A DNA stretch of 64,000 nucleotides, taken from assembly GCF_016862275.1 (NCBI RefSeq), contig NZ_BOMQ01000011.1:62001-126000 (forward strand). The letters run 5' to 3'. Of the stretch, positions 25,675 through 34,007 are shown one piece after another. Numbering within the stretch: position 1 is the first letter of the stretch; the number at the start of each line of letters is the position of its first letter. Position numbers and translations under genes: made by a program. This DNA comes from Actinoplanes nipponensis (GTDB taxonomy: Bacteria > Actinomycetota > Actinomycetes > Mycobacteriales > Micromonosporaceae). Under the pieces are notes generated by a model. That model was not told the DNA's origin and ran no database searches. It saw only the letters and a program-made list of their open reading frames with translations.

Positions 25675-26631
25675 ATGCAGACGCGACGGTTGGGCGCGCT
25701 CACCACGACCGCCATCGGCTTCGGCACGCTCGGTCTGACCGGCGGCTACGGTGCGGTGGGCCGCGACGAGTCGGTGGCGGCGATCCGGCACGCCCTGGAC
25801 AGCGGCATGCGGCTCGTCGACACCGCCGACTTCTACGGCGGGGGTCGCGTCGAATCGGTCGTCGCCGCCGCGGTCGCCGGCCGCGACGACGTCACGATCG
25901 CGACCCGGGGTGGCGCGCTGTTCACCCCCGAGGGGCGCCCGGCCGGCGTGGACGGCTCGCCGGAACACCTGCGGCGGGCCTGCGACGCGTCACTGCGGCG
26001 GCTCGGGGTGCCCCGGATCGGCCTGTACTACCTGGCCCGGGTGGATCCCCGGGTGCCCGTGGAGGACAGCGTGGGCGCGCTCGCCGAGCTGGTGGCCGAG
26101 GGCAAGATCGCCCACATCGGCCTGTCCGAGGCCACCGCCCAGGAGCTGGCCCGGGCCGTCGCGGTGCATCCCGTCGCCGCGCTGGCCAGCGAATACTCCC
26201 TCTTCGAACGGGGCGTGGAGGCCGAGGTGCTCCCGGCGGCGCGGGCCCTCGGGGTCGGCCTGGTGGCCTGCAGCCCGCTCGGCCGCGGCCTGCTGACCGG
26301 GCGGATCATCGCATCCGACTCGCTCGGCGAGGGGGACTTCCGGCGCAATCACCCCCGGTTCTCCGCCGCCCACCTCGGTGACAACCTGGCCCTGGTGGCC
26401 GGGGCCCAGGAAATCGCCACCCGGCGCAACGTCAGCCTGGTCCGGCTCGCGCTGGCCTGGCTGCTGGCCCAGGGGCCGGACATCGTGGCGATCCCCAGCA
26501 GCCGTACCGCCATGCACGCCGAGATGAACGCGGCCGCGGCCGACGTCGAGCTGACCGAGGAGGACCTGCGGCAACTGTCGGAGGCCATGCCGCCCGGGGC
26601 CGCCAGCGGCGACCGCCGGCCGCGGCGCTGA
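25675..26631 (+). CDS. Aldo/keto reductase family protein with altered catalytic tetrad
   Basis: A 318-aa TIM-barrel AKR-fold protein. The N terminus (RRLGALTTTAIGFGTLGL) and the cofactor region (GLVACSPLGRGLLTG, IPSSRT) are intact. Of the catalytic tetrad, Asp49 and Tyr54 are present in DTADFYG, but the usual Lys (ATK) is Arg78 in IATRGG, and the usual His (LYYxHRVDP) is Ala121 in LYYLARVDP. It may be a specialised reductase, a non-redox or a structural protein. In the mithramycin cluster an AKR-family protein (MtmW) shapes the side chain. It lies at the right edge of the PKS cluster, divergent from the aromatase. Confidence 0.88.
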   Translation: MQTRRLGALTTTAIGFGTLGLTGGYGAVGRDESVAAIRHALDSGMRLVDTADFYGGGRVESVVAAAVAGRDDVTIATRGGALFTPEGRPAGVDGSPEHLRRACDASLRRLGVPRIGLYYLARVDPRVPVEDSVGALAELVAEGKIAHIGLSEATAQELARAVAVHPVAALASEYSLFERGVEAEVLPAARALGVGLVACSPLGRGLLTGRIIASDSLGEGDFRRNHPRFSAAHLGDNLALVAGAQEIATRRNVSLVRLALAWLLAQGPDIVAIPSSRTAMHAEMNAAAADVELTEEDLRQLSEAMPPGAASGDRRPRR

Positions 26632-26635
26632 GCCG

Positions 26636-27655
26636 CTACGGCGACCCGGTGCGGTAGGCGGCGGCCAGGGCGTGGAAGACCTCCTTGGGCTCCCACGCCA
26701 GGCCGGGGTAGGTGCTGCCGGGCCGGTCGTCGAGGACCTTGACCACCCCGTACGCGGCCAGATCGAGATCCCGGGCCGGATCGGCGCGATGCGGCAGCTG
26801 GTACGACGCGAACGTGAACCAGAACGCCGCGTCGACGCCGACCGCGGCGAAGTCCTTGAGCAGCCGGTGCAGGTAGCTCACCTGTTCGGACTCGCTGCGG
26901 GTGTGCCGCCCGCGGATGCTTGGCGGCTCGGTCCCGTGGTCCACGATGGTCCATCCGGTACCGCCGCGCAGCCCGGCTCCCCGGTAGGTGCAGCAGCCGA
27001 ACTCGGTGACCGCGACCGGCTTGCCGTGCCGGAGGTGCCGGCGCAGCGACCGGCGGAACCCGATCAGGTTGCTCAGGTCCCGGTACGCGTCCACGCCGAC
27101 GATGTCGAACGGCGTCCAGTCGACCGCCTCCCAGGTCCCGGACGCGTACGTGAGCGGGCCGCCGAAGCGCTGCCGCACGTCCCCGGCGACGTCCGCGAGG
27201 AACGTGTTGAGTTGCCGGTTCAGGCCCTCGCGGGTCGGTCCGCCGTGCCGCCGGGGCGAGGTGAGGGAGCGGATCCGGGCGTACACGTCGTCGCCGGGCA
27301 GCAGGCCGGCGGCGAACAGGGTCAGCTCGCAGCCGGCCACGAACACCACGTCGGCGCCGCCGGCCCGCAGCTGCTCGGCGCGCTCGGCGCACTCGGCGAG
27401 GAACGGCCGCATCCGCGTGGTGGTCAGCTCGGTCGGGAAGGGCGAGAACCACACCCGCAGCCCGGCCTGCGCCGCGTGCCCAGCGGCGACCGCGAGGCGT
27501 TCGGGATCACCGCCGGAGACCCGGACGTCGGTGCAGTGCAGGTCCGCCGCGATGATCCGCATCTCCCGGCGCACCACGTCCGGATCGAAGGAGTCGCGGG
27601 ACGGGCGGCCGCCCGGGAAGAAACCGGTGTCGTAGTTGATGCCTTTGCCGCGCAT
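26636..27655 (-). CDS. TIM-barrel glycoside-hydrolase-like protein, unassigned
   Basis: A 339-aa cytosolic-looking protein (no signal peptide) starting MRGKGINYDTGF. The alternating strand-helix pattern and the two acidic motifs, VAGCELTLFAAG mid-protein and KPVAVTEFGCCTYRG later, resemble the acid/base and nucleophile positions of clan GH-A hydrolases. Some databases label similar proteins as abortive-infection proteins, a name I would not trust. It converges on the aldo/keto reductase gene with a 4-base gap and is probably outside the biosynthetic cluster. Confidence 0.65.
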   Translation of the reverse strand: MRGKGINYDTGFFPGGRPSRDSFDPDVVRREMRIIAADLHCTDVRVSGGDPERLAVAAGHAAQAGLRVWFSPFPTELTTTRMRPFLAECAERAEQLRAGGADVVFVAGCELTLFAAGLLPGDDVYARIRSLTSPRRHGGPTREGLNRQLNTFLADVAGDVRQRFGGPLTYASGTWEAVDWTPFDIVGVDAYRDLSNLIGFRRSLRRHLRHGKPVAVTEFGCCTYRGAGLRGGTGWTIVDHGTEPPSIRGRHTRSESEQVSYLHRLLKDFAAVGVDAAFWFTFASYQLPHRADPARDLDLAAYGVVKVLDDRPGSTYPGLAWEPKEVFHALAAAYRTGSP

Positions 27656-27766
27656 GTCCGGGGCGTCCCCTCCGGTCCGGGTGTCCGACGGCCTCAGGAT
27701 GCCGAGCGCGCGGCGCCGTGGTCAACCGGCGCCTCGACGCTTCGCCACCGGGCGGAGCGAGCAGAT

Positions 27767-27810
27767 CGCCCCGTCGCTGCCCCGCTCGCTGGGCGGGCAG
27801 CGACGGGGCG
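27767..27810 (-). terminator. Strong hairpin downstream of the YccF gene
   Basis: A perfect 16-bp inverted repeat (CGCCCCGTCGCTGCCC and its complement) with a 12-base loop lies about 100 bases after the YccF stop codon, in the direction of its transcription. No T tract follows. Confidence 0.65.
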
Positions 27811-27906
27811 ACATGAGCTCCGGCCCGGTGGCCGGCGAAGGGATCAGCGGGTGCGCCGCCGCCGGGGATCGCCTAACCCGATCACGCCGTCGATGTCATA
27901 TCGCGG

Positions 27907-28308
27907 TCACGTGTCGCGGCTGTCTCGCGGCCGGTCGAGGTCGACGATGTCGCGGCCGAGCGGCCAGAAAGCCGCGGGCACCAGCTTGAAGTTCGCGATC
28001 CCGAAGGGAATCCCGATGATCGTCACGCACTGGGCGACACCGGCGACGACGTGTCCCAGCGCCAGCCACCAGCCGGCGATGATCACCCACAGGATGTTGG
28101 CCAGCCCGGACGCGGCGCCGGCGTCCGGGCGGCTGACCAGCGTGCGGCCGAACGGCCACAGCGAGTACGAGGCCAGCCGTAGGGACGCGATCCCGAACGG
28201 GATGGTGACGATGAAGACGAAGCACAGCAGGGCGGCGAGACCGTAGCCCAGCGCCAGGACGAAGCCGCTGCCGAAGATGAACCACAGGACGTTCAGGATG
28301 AAGCGCAC
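27907..28308 (-). CDS. YccF-domain membrane protein
   Basis: A 133-aa inner-membrane protein made of two YccF repeats. The pattern NVLWFIFGSGFVLALGYGLA ... VTIPFGIASLRLASYSLWPFG recurs as NILWVIIAGWWLALGHVVAG ... IGIPFGIANFKLVPAAFWPLG. Function unknown; it is predicted to span the membrane several times. The GTG giving VRFILNVLWF matches the family start; the longer open frame upstream has no such sequence. No strong ribosome site is seen. Confidence 0.85.
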   Translation of the reverse strand: MRFILNVLWFIFGSGFVLALGYGLAALLCFVFIVTIPFGIASLRLASYSLWPFGRTLVSRPDAGAASGLANILWVIIAGWWLALGHVVAGVAQCVTIIGIPFGIANFKLVPAAFWPLGRDIVDLDRPRDSRDT

Positions 28309-28626
28309 CTGTTCAGCATGACGCGCCGGTGCCAGGGGCAGCGAGGGGGCGACCCCACGGGCCTGGTGACCCGCGTCGAGGTGGAGGGTGGCGACGGCGA
28401 GTACGGCGTGGTCGGGAAGTTCCACCGGGTGACCATGACCGGGCCGATGCGCCTGGCCGAGGGGCAGCAGGTCGATGCCTGGGTATGCCAGTCGGTCGGG
28501 CACCGTCAGAGCATGCGCCCCGCGTACGGCCAGCCGGCCGGCTATGGCGTGCCCGCCCACGGCGGACCTCACGGGCACCGTGGACCGGGTATGGGCGGTG
28601 TCGGCTCCGGTGTGACGCACGGGCCG
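28309..28626. other. Intergenic region without a supported gene
   Basis: About 320 bases between two leftward genes. A rightward open frame from 28318 begins with some protein-like sequence (VTRVEVEGGDGEYGVVGKF) but soon turns into low-complexity His/Gly/Gln text antisense to the CPBP gene, so I do not call it. It could hold a decayed fragment. No hairpin or operator stood out. Confidence 0.4.
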
Positions 28627-29343
28627 CTACTGGCCGATCAGGGCGGGCAACGCGAACACCATCGTGGTCGACCAGGTGATGTGCGTCAGGATCGGGGCCA
28701 GGATGCCGCCGGACGCGCGCCGCTGCAGCGCCAGCACCAGGCCGAGCAGGACCGCCGCGAAGACCAGCATCGGGTTGCCGGTCGCGACCGTCGCCGCGGC
28801 GTAGATCGCGGTGGAGATGAGCACGGCGTGGCTGCGGCCGATCGCGGCGAACAGCGCGCCCCGGAAGAACACCTCCTCGGCCACCCCGTTGAGCACGGTG
28901 ACGGCCACGATCGGCACGATGGCGCCGTACCGGGCGTGGGCCAGGACGCTGTTGACCAGCTCGCGCAGCGGCGGCAGCTCCCGGACGACCAGCGCGCCGG
29001 CCACGAAGACGGCGCCCAGCACCAGGCCGGTGACGATCGGCGTGACGATCGGGCGCCGCAGCCGGTCCCGGAACGGGATCCGGCCCAGGTGCAGCGGCCC
29101 GGACAGCAGCGCCCCGCCGACCCAGGTGAGCGCGACCAGCACGGTCAGCAGGTAGAAGACGTCGTCGCCCGGGCGGACGGACAGCGAGACGCCGAGCAGG
29201 GCGGCGCCGGCCACCAGGGTGATCGCGACGATCAGGCGGCGCCGGCGGAACTCGGAGTCGGACTGATGGTGGTCGCGTTCGACCTGGTCGATCAGCGAGG
29301 GTCCGACGACCCGTCTGGCGCGTTCCAGCCAGGCGGGGGTCAC
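28627..29343 (-). CDS. CPBP-family intramembrane metalloprotease
   Basis: A 238-aa polytopic membrane protein of the CAAX-protease / bacteriocin-processing (Abi, Rce1-like) family. The catalytic pair is in GVAEEVFFRGALF (EExxxR), and the second motif His is in ILTHITWS near the C terminus. Hydrophobic segments include LIVAITLVAGAALLGVSL and DVFYLLTVLVALTWVGG. The GTG start overlaps the stop of the upstream SDR gene (GTGA), so the two are coupled. Confidence 0.85.
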   Translation of the reverse strand: MTPAWLERARRVVGPSLIDQVERDHHQSDSEFRRRRLIVAITLVAGAALLGVSLSVRPGDDVFYLLTVLVALTWVGGALLSGPLHLGRIPFRDRLRRPIVTPIVTGLVLGAVFVAGALVVRELPPLRELVNSVLAHARYGAIVPIVAVTVLNGVAEEVFFRGALFAAIGRSHAVLISTAIYAAATVATGNPMLVFAAVLLGLVLALQRRASGGILAPILTHITWSTTMVFALPALIGQ

Positions 29344-30260
29344 CGGGGCGCCCGGGCCCGGTCGGACCGGGCGGCGCGCTCGCGGTCGGCCAGGGCGAGC
29401 CGCACCGCGTCGTCGTAGCCGATGGGCGTGCCGGGCACGAGCCGGGTGATGGCGTCGTCGCGCACGACGACCTCGGTGGTCATCGAGTCGACCAGGTTGC
29501 GGGCGGTGGCCGAGTCGACGTCGGTGACGAACTTCAGCCACGCCGACGACAACCGCGGCGTCAGCAGCGGCACGGTGAGGTTGGGCAGCCGGTGGCCCCG
29601 GATCTCGGCCACGCGTTGCAGCATGTCGATGTACCGCAGCACCTCCGGGCCGCCGATCTCGTAGGTGCGGCCGCGGGCCTCGGCCGGCTCCAGCACGCCG
29701 GTCAGGTAGCGGACGGCGTCCGGCAGGGCGATCGGCTGGGTCCGGGTGCGCACCCAGCGCGGGGTCACCATGGCCGGGAGCCGGTGGGCCAGTTGCCGGG
29801 TCATCTCCCAGGAGATGCCGCCGTGGCCGATGACCACCGCGGCGCGCAGCACGGTCACCGGCACGGGGCCGGCCCGGAGGATCTTCTCGACCTCGCGGCG
29901 GGAGCGCAGATGCGCCGACAGCGTGCCGTCGTTCGCGCCGAGACCGCCGAGGTAGATGATCCGTTCCACGCCGGCCGCGGCGGCGGCCTCGGCGAAGGCC
30001 CGGGCGGCGTCGGCATCACGCTGCTCGAAGTCGTCCGAACCCAGGGAGTGGATCAGGTAGTAGGCCACATCGACGCCGGCGAACACCGCCGCCAGGCTGC
30101 CGGGATCGGACACGTCCGCGGCGACCGGTTCCCCGGCGCCGTGGTATTCCGCGGGCCGCCGGGTCATCGCGCGCACCCGGTAGCCCTCCTCGACCAGGCG
30201 TGTCGCCACGTGGGAGCCGATGAAGCCGGACGCGCCGCTTACCAGAACCGTTTTGGTCAC
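29340..30260 (-). CDS. Atypical SDR / NAD(P)H-binding protein
   Basis: A 306-aa NmrA/complex I NDUFA9-like atypical short-chain dehydrogenase. The Rossmann motif is VLVSGASGFIGSHVATRL; YYLIHSLGSDDFEQRD and IIYLGGLG follow, a combination seen in actinobacterial membrane-associated SDRs. The catalytic Tyr-Lys pair is not evident, so redox activity is uncertain. It starts at GTG behind AGGAGG and is coupled to the CPBP protease gene. Confidence 0.82.
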   Translation of the reverse strand: MTKTVLVSGASGFIGSHVATRLVEEGYRVRAMTRRPAEYHGAGEPVAADVSDPGSLAAVFAGVDVAYYLIHSLGSDDFEQRDADAARAFAEAAAAAGVERIIYLGGLGANDGTLSAHLRSRREVEKILRAGPVPVTVLRAAVVIGHGGISWEMTRQLAHRLPAMVTPRWVRTRTQPIALPDAVRYLTGVLEPAEARGRTYEIGGPEVLRYIDMLQRVAEIRGHRLPNLTVPLLTPRLSSAWLKFVTDVDSATARNLVDSMTTEVVVRDDAITRLVPGTPIGYDDAVRLALADRERAARSDRARAPR

Positions 30261-30327
30261 CGCCTCCTACTACCCTGATTGCCCGCCGCGATCCCGTACC
30301 TTGGCGATCGGAATGAAAGGGGCGGCC

Positions 30328-30750
30328 ATGCGGCGCGCGGTCGGCACGACGGGTCAGCTCGTCCTCGGTGCGGTGCTGCTGTTCACCGGCGCCGCTCACC
30401 TGAGCTTCGCCCGCGCGGAGTTCCGGGCCCAGGTGCCGTCCTGGCTGCCGATCGACGCCGACGCGGTGGTCGTCGCGTCCGGCCTGGTCGAGCTGGGCCT
30501 CGCGGTGGCGCTGCTGACGGCCTGGCGGCAGCCCGCGCGCGGCATCGTGGGCGCCGTCACGGCCGCGTTCTTCGTCGCGATCCTGCCGGGCAACATCGCC
30601 CAGTTCACCGAGCACCGCGACGGCTTCGGTCTCGACACCGACGCGGCCCGCGCGATCCGGTTGCTCTTCCAGCCGCTGCTGGTGCTGTGGGCCCTGGCCG
30701 TGACGAGCGCCGTGCCCACCCTGCGTTCCCTGCGCCGGCGACGCGCCTGA
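30328..30750 (+). CDS. DoxX-like small membrane protein
   Basis: A 140-aa four-helix membrane protein of the DoxX / quinone-reductase-associated type: TTGQLVLGAVLLFTGAAHLSF, ADAVVVASGLVELGLAVALLTAW, GIVGAVTAAFFVAILPGNIAQF, LLFQPLLVLWALAV. The ATG giving MRRAVGTTG sits behind AAAGGGGC; a second ATG five codons earlier is possible. Function is not established. It is divergent from the SDR/CPBP pair and 18 bases before the diguanylate cyclase. Confidence 0.78.
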   Translation: MRRAVGTTGQLVLGAVLLFTGAAHLSFARAEFRAQVPSWLPIDADAVVVASGLVELGLAVALLTAWRQPARGIVGAVTAAFFVAILPGNIAQFTEHRDGFGLDTDAARAIRLLFQPLLVLWALAVTSAVPTLRSLRRRRA

Positions 30751-30768
30751 TCGAGGTGCCGGGGCGCC

Positions 30769-32382
30769 ATGAGCCGTAAGGTCGGGGTGCGGCCGGTCGA
30801 TAGTGACGTCGTGACCCGACCGCGCACCGAGGCATGGCTCGTCTACCTTGCGCTCGGCGGCGTCGCGGCGGTTGTCATCGCGTTCGGTGACCATCGCTGG
30901 TCGGTCTGGGCCGCCACGGCGTTGCAGGTGTCGACTGGGCTGGTCGTCGTCGCCGGCATCCTGCGGCACCGTCCGGCCCGACCGGCATTCTGGGTAGTGA
31001 CGGCGGCCGCCCTGATCGCGTACGCCGTGGCGCAATGCTCCTGGCGCACCGGTGACGACGGGTGGGAAACGGTCATTCCGTTCGGCGGCATCGACGACTG
31101 GCTCCTCTACCTGGCGTTCGGGCTGTTCACGGCGGCCCTCGCGATCTGTGCGCTCCGGGGACAGCCGGCCGGCAACCGCCGGACCGACGCGATCGACGGC
31201 CTCGTGGTCGTCCTGGGTGTGTCGGCCGCCAGCTGGCACTTCATCGCCGAGCCGTTCCTGGCCATCGGCGGGCTCGACCCGTGGCACAGCGCGCTGTTCT
31301 GGTTCTACGAGCTCTTCGAGCTGGCCAGGATCGCCTTGATCGCCCTGATCCTCATGGCGGCGACGGCGCGCGGCAGCGCCCAGCGTCTGGTGCTGACGGG
31401 CATGTCCCTGCCGATCGCCGGGGACATCCTCTTCACCTATGCGGCCACGACGGAGGCGCCGATCCCGGTCCAGTGGTTCGACCTGCTCTGGCTGTGGGGA
31501 CCGGTCACGATCGCGGCGACGGCGCTACACCCCGCGATGGCGGCGCCCGTCCGTCCGGGCCGGCCGACCGACACCGTCTCGGGGGCCCGCCTGGTCATCT
31601 TCGTGCTGCTGACCGCCGTGATCCCGATCGTGACCGGGCTCGACGACATCACCGGAGCCGCGGCCCCGGCGGGCCGCACGGTCGAGGGCGCCTGGATCCA
31701 GATGACTCTCGGGGTCAGCGTCGCCATCCTGCTGGTCCTGCGGCTGGGCATGCTGAGCGCGGTCGCGCAACGCCGGTCCCGGGCCCTCGAGGAGGCGCTG
31801 CGCCTGCAGCAGGCGCTGCGCGAGCAGCTCGAGTACCGGGCCACCCACGACCCGCTCACCGGTCTCGGCAACCGCGCGGCGCTGCTGGATGCCCTGGACT
31901 GCACGCTGAGCCGGCCGGTCGGCAGCCGGGGCTGGCTGATCCTGCTCGACCTGGACGGCTTCAAGAACGTCAACGACACCTTCGGTCATCCGGTCGGCGA
32001 CGCCCTGCTGGTGGCGCTCGCCCGCGAGTTCACCGTCGCGGTGCCGGGGGCCGGGAGCGTGGCCCGGCTCGGCGGTGACGAGTTCGCGATCGTGCTGCCC
32101 GAGCACGACGCTCCGGCCGTGACCCGGCTGGCGGACAGGATCCTGGCGGTCGCCGCTCGGCGGCGGCGGATCGAGGGCGCGGTGATCAAGGTTTCGGCCA
32201 GCCTGGGGCTGCTGCCGCTCGACGTGGTCGCCGACACGGCGTCGGCGCTGCGGGAGGCCGACATCGCGCTCTACGCCGCCAAGGACGCCGGCCGCGACCG
32301 GTACCGGGTCGGCGCCACGGGGACAGCCGGGGCCGGCGTGCCGGTGGACTCCCGCCCGGCCGCCGGCACTCGGATCAGCTGA
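30769..32382 (+). CDS. Membrane GGDEF diguanylate cyclase
   Basis: A 537-aa protein with about eight to nine N-terminal membrane segments (residues 20-330), a short linker helix (RSRALEEALRLQQALREQLEYRATHD), and a GGDEF domain from about 365. The signature RLGGDEFAIVLPEHD is intact (GGDEF at residues 435-439), preceded by LDLDGFKNVNDTFGHPVGD, so cyclic-di-GMP synthesis is likely. No EAL domain is present. The membrane part would sense an unknown signal. Confidence 0.92.
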   Translation: MSRKVGVRPVDSDVVTRPRTEAWLVYLALGGVAAVVIAFGDHRWSVWAATALQVSTGLVVVAGILRHRPARPAFWVVTAAALIAYAVAQCSWRTGDDGWETVIPFGGIDDWLLYLAFGLFTAALAICALRGQPAGNRRTDAIDGLVVVLGVSAASWHFIAEPFLAIGGLDPWHSALFWFYELFELARIALIALILMAATARGSAQRLVLTGMSLPIAGDILFTYAATTEAPIPVQWFDLLWLWGPVTIAATALHPAMAAPVRPGRPTDTVSGARLVIFVLLTAVIPIVTGLDDITGAAAPAGRTVEGAWIQMTLGVSVAILLVLRLGMLSAVAQRRSRALEEALRLQQALREQLEYRATHDPLTGLGNRAALLDALDCTLSRPVGSRGWLILLDLDGFKNVNDTFGHPVGDALLVALAREFTVAVPGAGSVARLGGDEFAIVLPEHDAPAVTRLADRILAVAARRRRIEGAVIKVSASLGLLPLDVVADTASALREADIALYAAKDAGRDRYRVGATGTAGAGVPVDSRPAAGTRIS

Positions 32383-32416
32383 GGCCGCCGGCGCGACGGC
32401 CCGGGGGAGCGGCGGT

Positions 32417-33532
32417 TCAGGCGATGAGCAGGCGCAGGCCGAGGTCGGCCGCGTCCAGGGCGACCAGGTCGCGGTTGCGCTCGGCCCACCGGCCCGAGGC
32501 GAGGTCCGCGCGGAGGGCGCCGACCGCCCGCTGCTCGGCCGGGCGACCGACCCGGGTCCACACCGACACCGCGCGGCGCACGTGGTCCTCCAGGTAGGCC
32601 TCGGGCCGGCGCCAGTACGCCTCGAAGAAGCCGTCCGCGCAGTCCCACGGGATGAGGACCGGCTCCGCGCGGCCGCCGATCGCGTGGGTCAGGTCGGCCA
32701 GGGACGGCCAGCCGACCAGGAGGCCGGCGAACTCGGGCAGGTAGTCGCGGGTGAGCCAGAACTCCTGGCGGCCGCCGGTGTCCGCGGCGTCGTACGTGAA
32801 CACCACCACCCGGCGGGCCACCCGCCGCATCTCCCGCAGCCCGGCGACCGGGTCGCGCCAGTGATGGACGGTGCTGACCGCCATCGCGGCGTCGAAGGAC
32901 TGGTCCTCGAACGGCAGGCGCTCGGCGGTGGCGGCCACGCACGGCGCCGCGCCCTGGGGACGCTGGGCCCGCATGACCGCCGACGGTTCCACCGCGGTGA
33001 CGTCGCGGTCGGGGGGTTCGTAGGAGCCGGTCCCCGCCCCGACGTTCAGCACCGTGCGCGCGTCTCCCAGCGCCGCCCAGATGCGCCCGGCGATCCGGGG
33101 CTCGGTGCGCCGCGTCGCCGGGTAGGCGGATCCGATGGCGTCGTACAACTGGCCGCCGAACGCCTTCAGCTGCTCCTCCGGCGTCATCCTGATCCCCATC
33201 GCTCGGGCCTCCAGCTCTCGGTCGAGGGCCGCCACCATGGCGGCGGCGCGGTCGCGCTGTTCCAGGAGCAGTCCGCGCAGCCGGCGCAGGTGCTCGGCCG
33301 CGTCGGTGGCCGGGTCGTCGACCAGATCCGCGATCTCGCGCAGCCCGAAGCCCAGCCGCCGGTACGCGAGCACCTCCCGCAGCCGCTCCACGTCGTCGGC
33401 GGAGTAGGCCCGGTACCCGGCCGGGGTCCGCATCGACGGGCGCAGGAGCCCGATGTCGTCGTAGTGGTGCAGCGTGCGAACGGTGACACCGGTGAGCTCG
33501 GCGGCCCGCCCCACGGTCAAGTGCTCATCCAC
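32417..33532 (-). CDS. MerR-type regulator fused to a SAM methyltransferase domain
   Basis: A 371-aa two-part protein. Residues 1-75 are a MerR winged-helix domain (LTVGRAAELTGVTVRTLHHYDDIGLLRPS), followed by the coiled dimerisation helix to about 125. A linker MTPEEQLKAFGG resembles the one before the drug-binding domain of TipA-type regulators. In place of that domain is a class I methyltransferase: motif I VLNVGAGTGSY, then AATAERLPFEDQSFDAAMAVSTVHHW. No stop or frame break separates the halves. The GTG start (VDEHLTVGRAAEL) fits MerR N termini. Confidence 0.87.
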   Translation of the reverse strand: MDEHLTVGRAAELTGVTVRTLHHYDDIGLLRPSMRTPAGYRAYSADDVERLREVLAYRRLGFGLREIADLVDDPATDAAEHLRRLRGLLLEQRDRAAAMVAALDRELEARAMGIRMTPEEQLKAFGGQLYDAIGSAYPATRRTEPRIAGRIWAALGDARTVLNVGAGTGSYEPPDRDVTAVEPSAVMRAQRPQGAAPCVAATAERLPFEDQSFDAAMAVSTVHHWRDPVAGLREMRRVARRVVVFTYDAADTGGRQEFWLTRDYLPEFAGLLVGWPSLADLTHAIGGRAEPVLIPWDCADGFFEAYWRRPEAYLEDHVRRAVSVWTRVGRPAEQRAVGALRADLASGRWAERNRDLVALDAADLGLRLLIA

Positions 33533-33613
33533 GGCACGACTATGGGGCCTGACGCCGCGTGAGGGGCAAGCCCACGGGGTGACGCATCGCACGGACCCGC
33601 CTACGCCGTGACG

Positions 33614-33650
33614 CCTTGCTGAATTGCTAATCTTTGCAAGTCGTAAAGTC
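33614..33650 (+). promoter_or_regulatory. AT-rich promoter/operator patch upstream of ArsR gene
   Basis: A short AT-rich block in very GC-rich surroundings contains three TTGC words, the palindrome TTGCAA (33634-33639) and a TAAAGT that could act as a -10. It precedes the ArsR-SulP-adenylate kinase operon and is a plausible autoregulatory site. No consensus is matched exactly. Confidence 0.35.
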
Positions 33651-33671
33651 GAGGGTGGGGGTGAGGTGACC

Positions 33672-34007
33672 GTGTCGGTCCCGCTCTATCAGGCCAAGGC
33701 CGAGCTCTTCCGCACCCTCGGCCACCCGGTGCGGATCCGGGTGCTGGAGCTGCTGCGGGACGGCCCCCAACCGGTACGCGACCTGCTCACCGCGATCGAC
33801 GTGGAGCCGTCGAGCCTGTCGCAGCAGCTCGCGGTGTTGCGCCGGGCCGGACTGGTGCGGTCGGCGCGGGAGGGATCGCTGGTGCGGTACGAGCTGAGCA
33901 CCCCGGACGTGGTGGACCTGCTGGCCGCCGGCCGGCGCATCCTCGGCGCCGTGCTGACCGACCGCGACGACCTCCTGGCCGAGCTGCGCACCCAGGCCGA
34001 GCAGTGA
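33672..34007 (+). CDS. ArsR-family transcriptional regulator
   Basis: A 111-aa winged-helix repressor: YQAKAELFRTLGHPVRIRVLELL, the recognition helix in VEPSSLSQQLAVLRRAGLVRSAREGS, and a dimerisation helix at the end. No Cys-rich metal site of the ELCVCDL kind is present, so a non-metal or redox signal is more likely. The GTG giving VSVPLYQAKAE fits the family; upstream in-frame GTG and TTG codons are alternatives. It is coupled by GTGA overlap to the SulP transporter it probably controls. Confidence 0.85.
   Translation: MSVPLYQAKAELFRTLGHPVRIRVLELLRDGPQPVRDLLTAIDVEPSSLSQQLAVLRRAGLVRSAREGSLVRYELSTPDVVDLLAAGRRILGAVLTDRDDLLAELRTQAEQ

Noticed and set aside
26636..27655. Abortive-infection (phage defence) protein
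   Set aside because: Similar proteins may carry that label, but the motifs seen are those of a TIM-barrel hydrolase, and no toxin or nucleotidyltransferase domain is visible.
28318..28626. Possible rightward gene starting MTRRCQGQRGGD
   Set aside because: Only the first 50 or so codons look protein-like; the rest is a shadow of the CPBP gene, and there is no ribosome site or family match.
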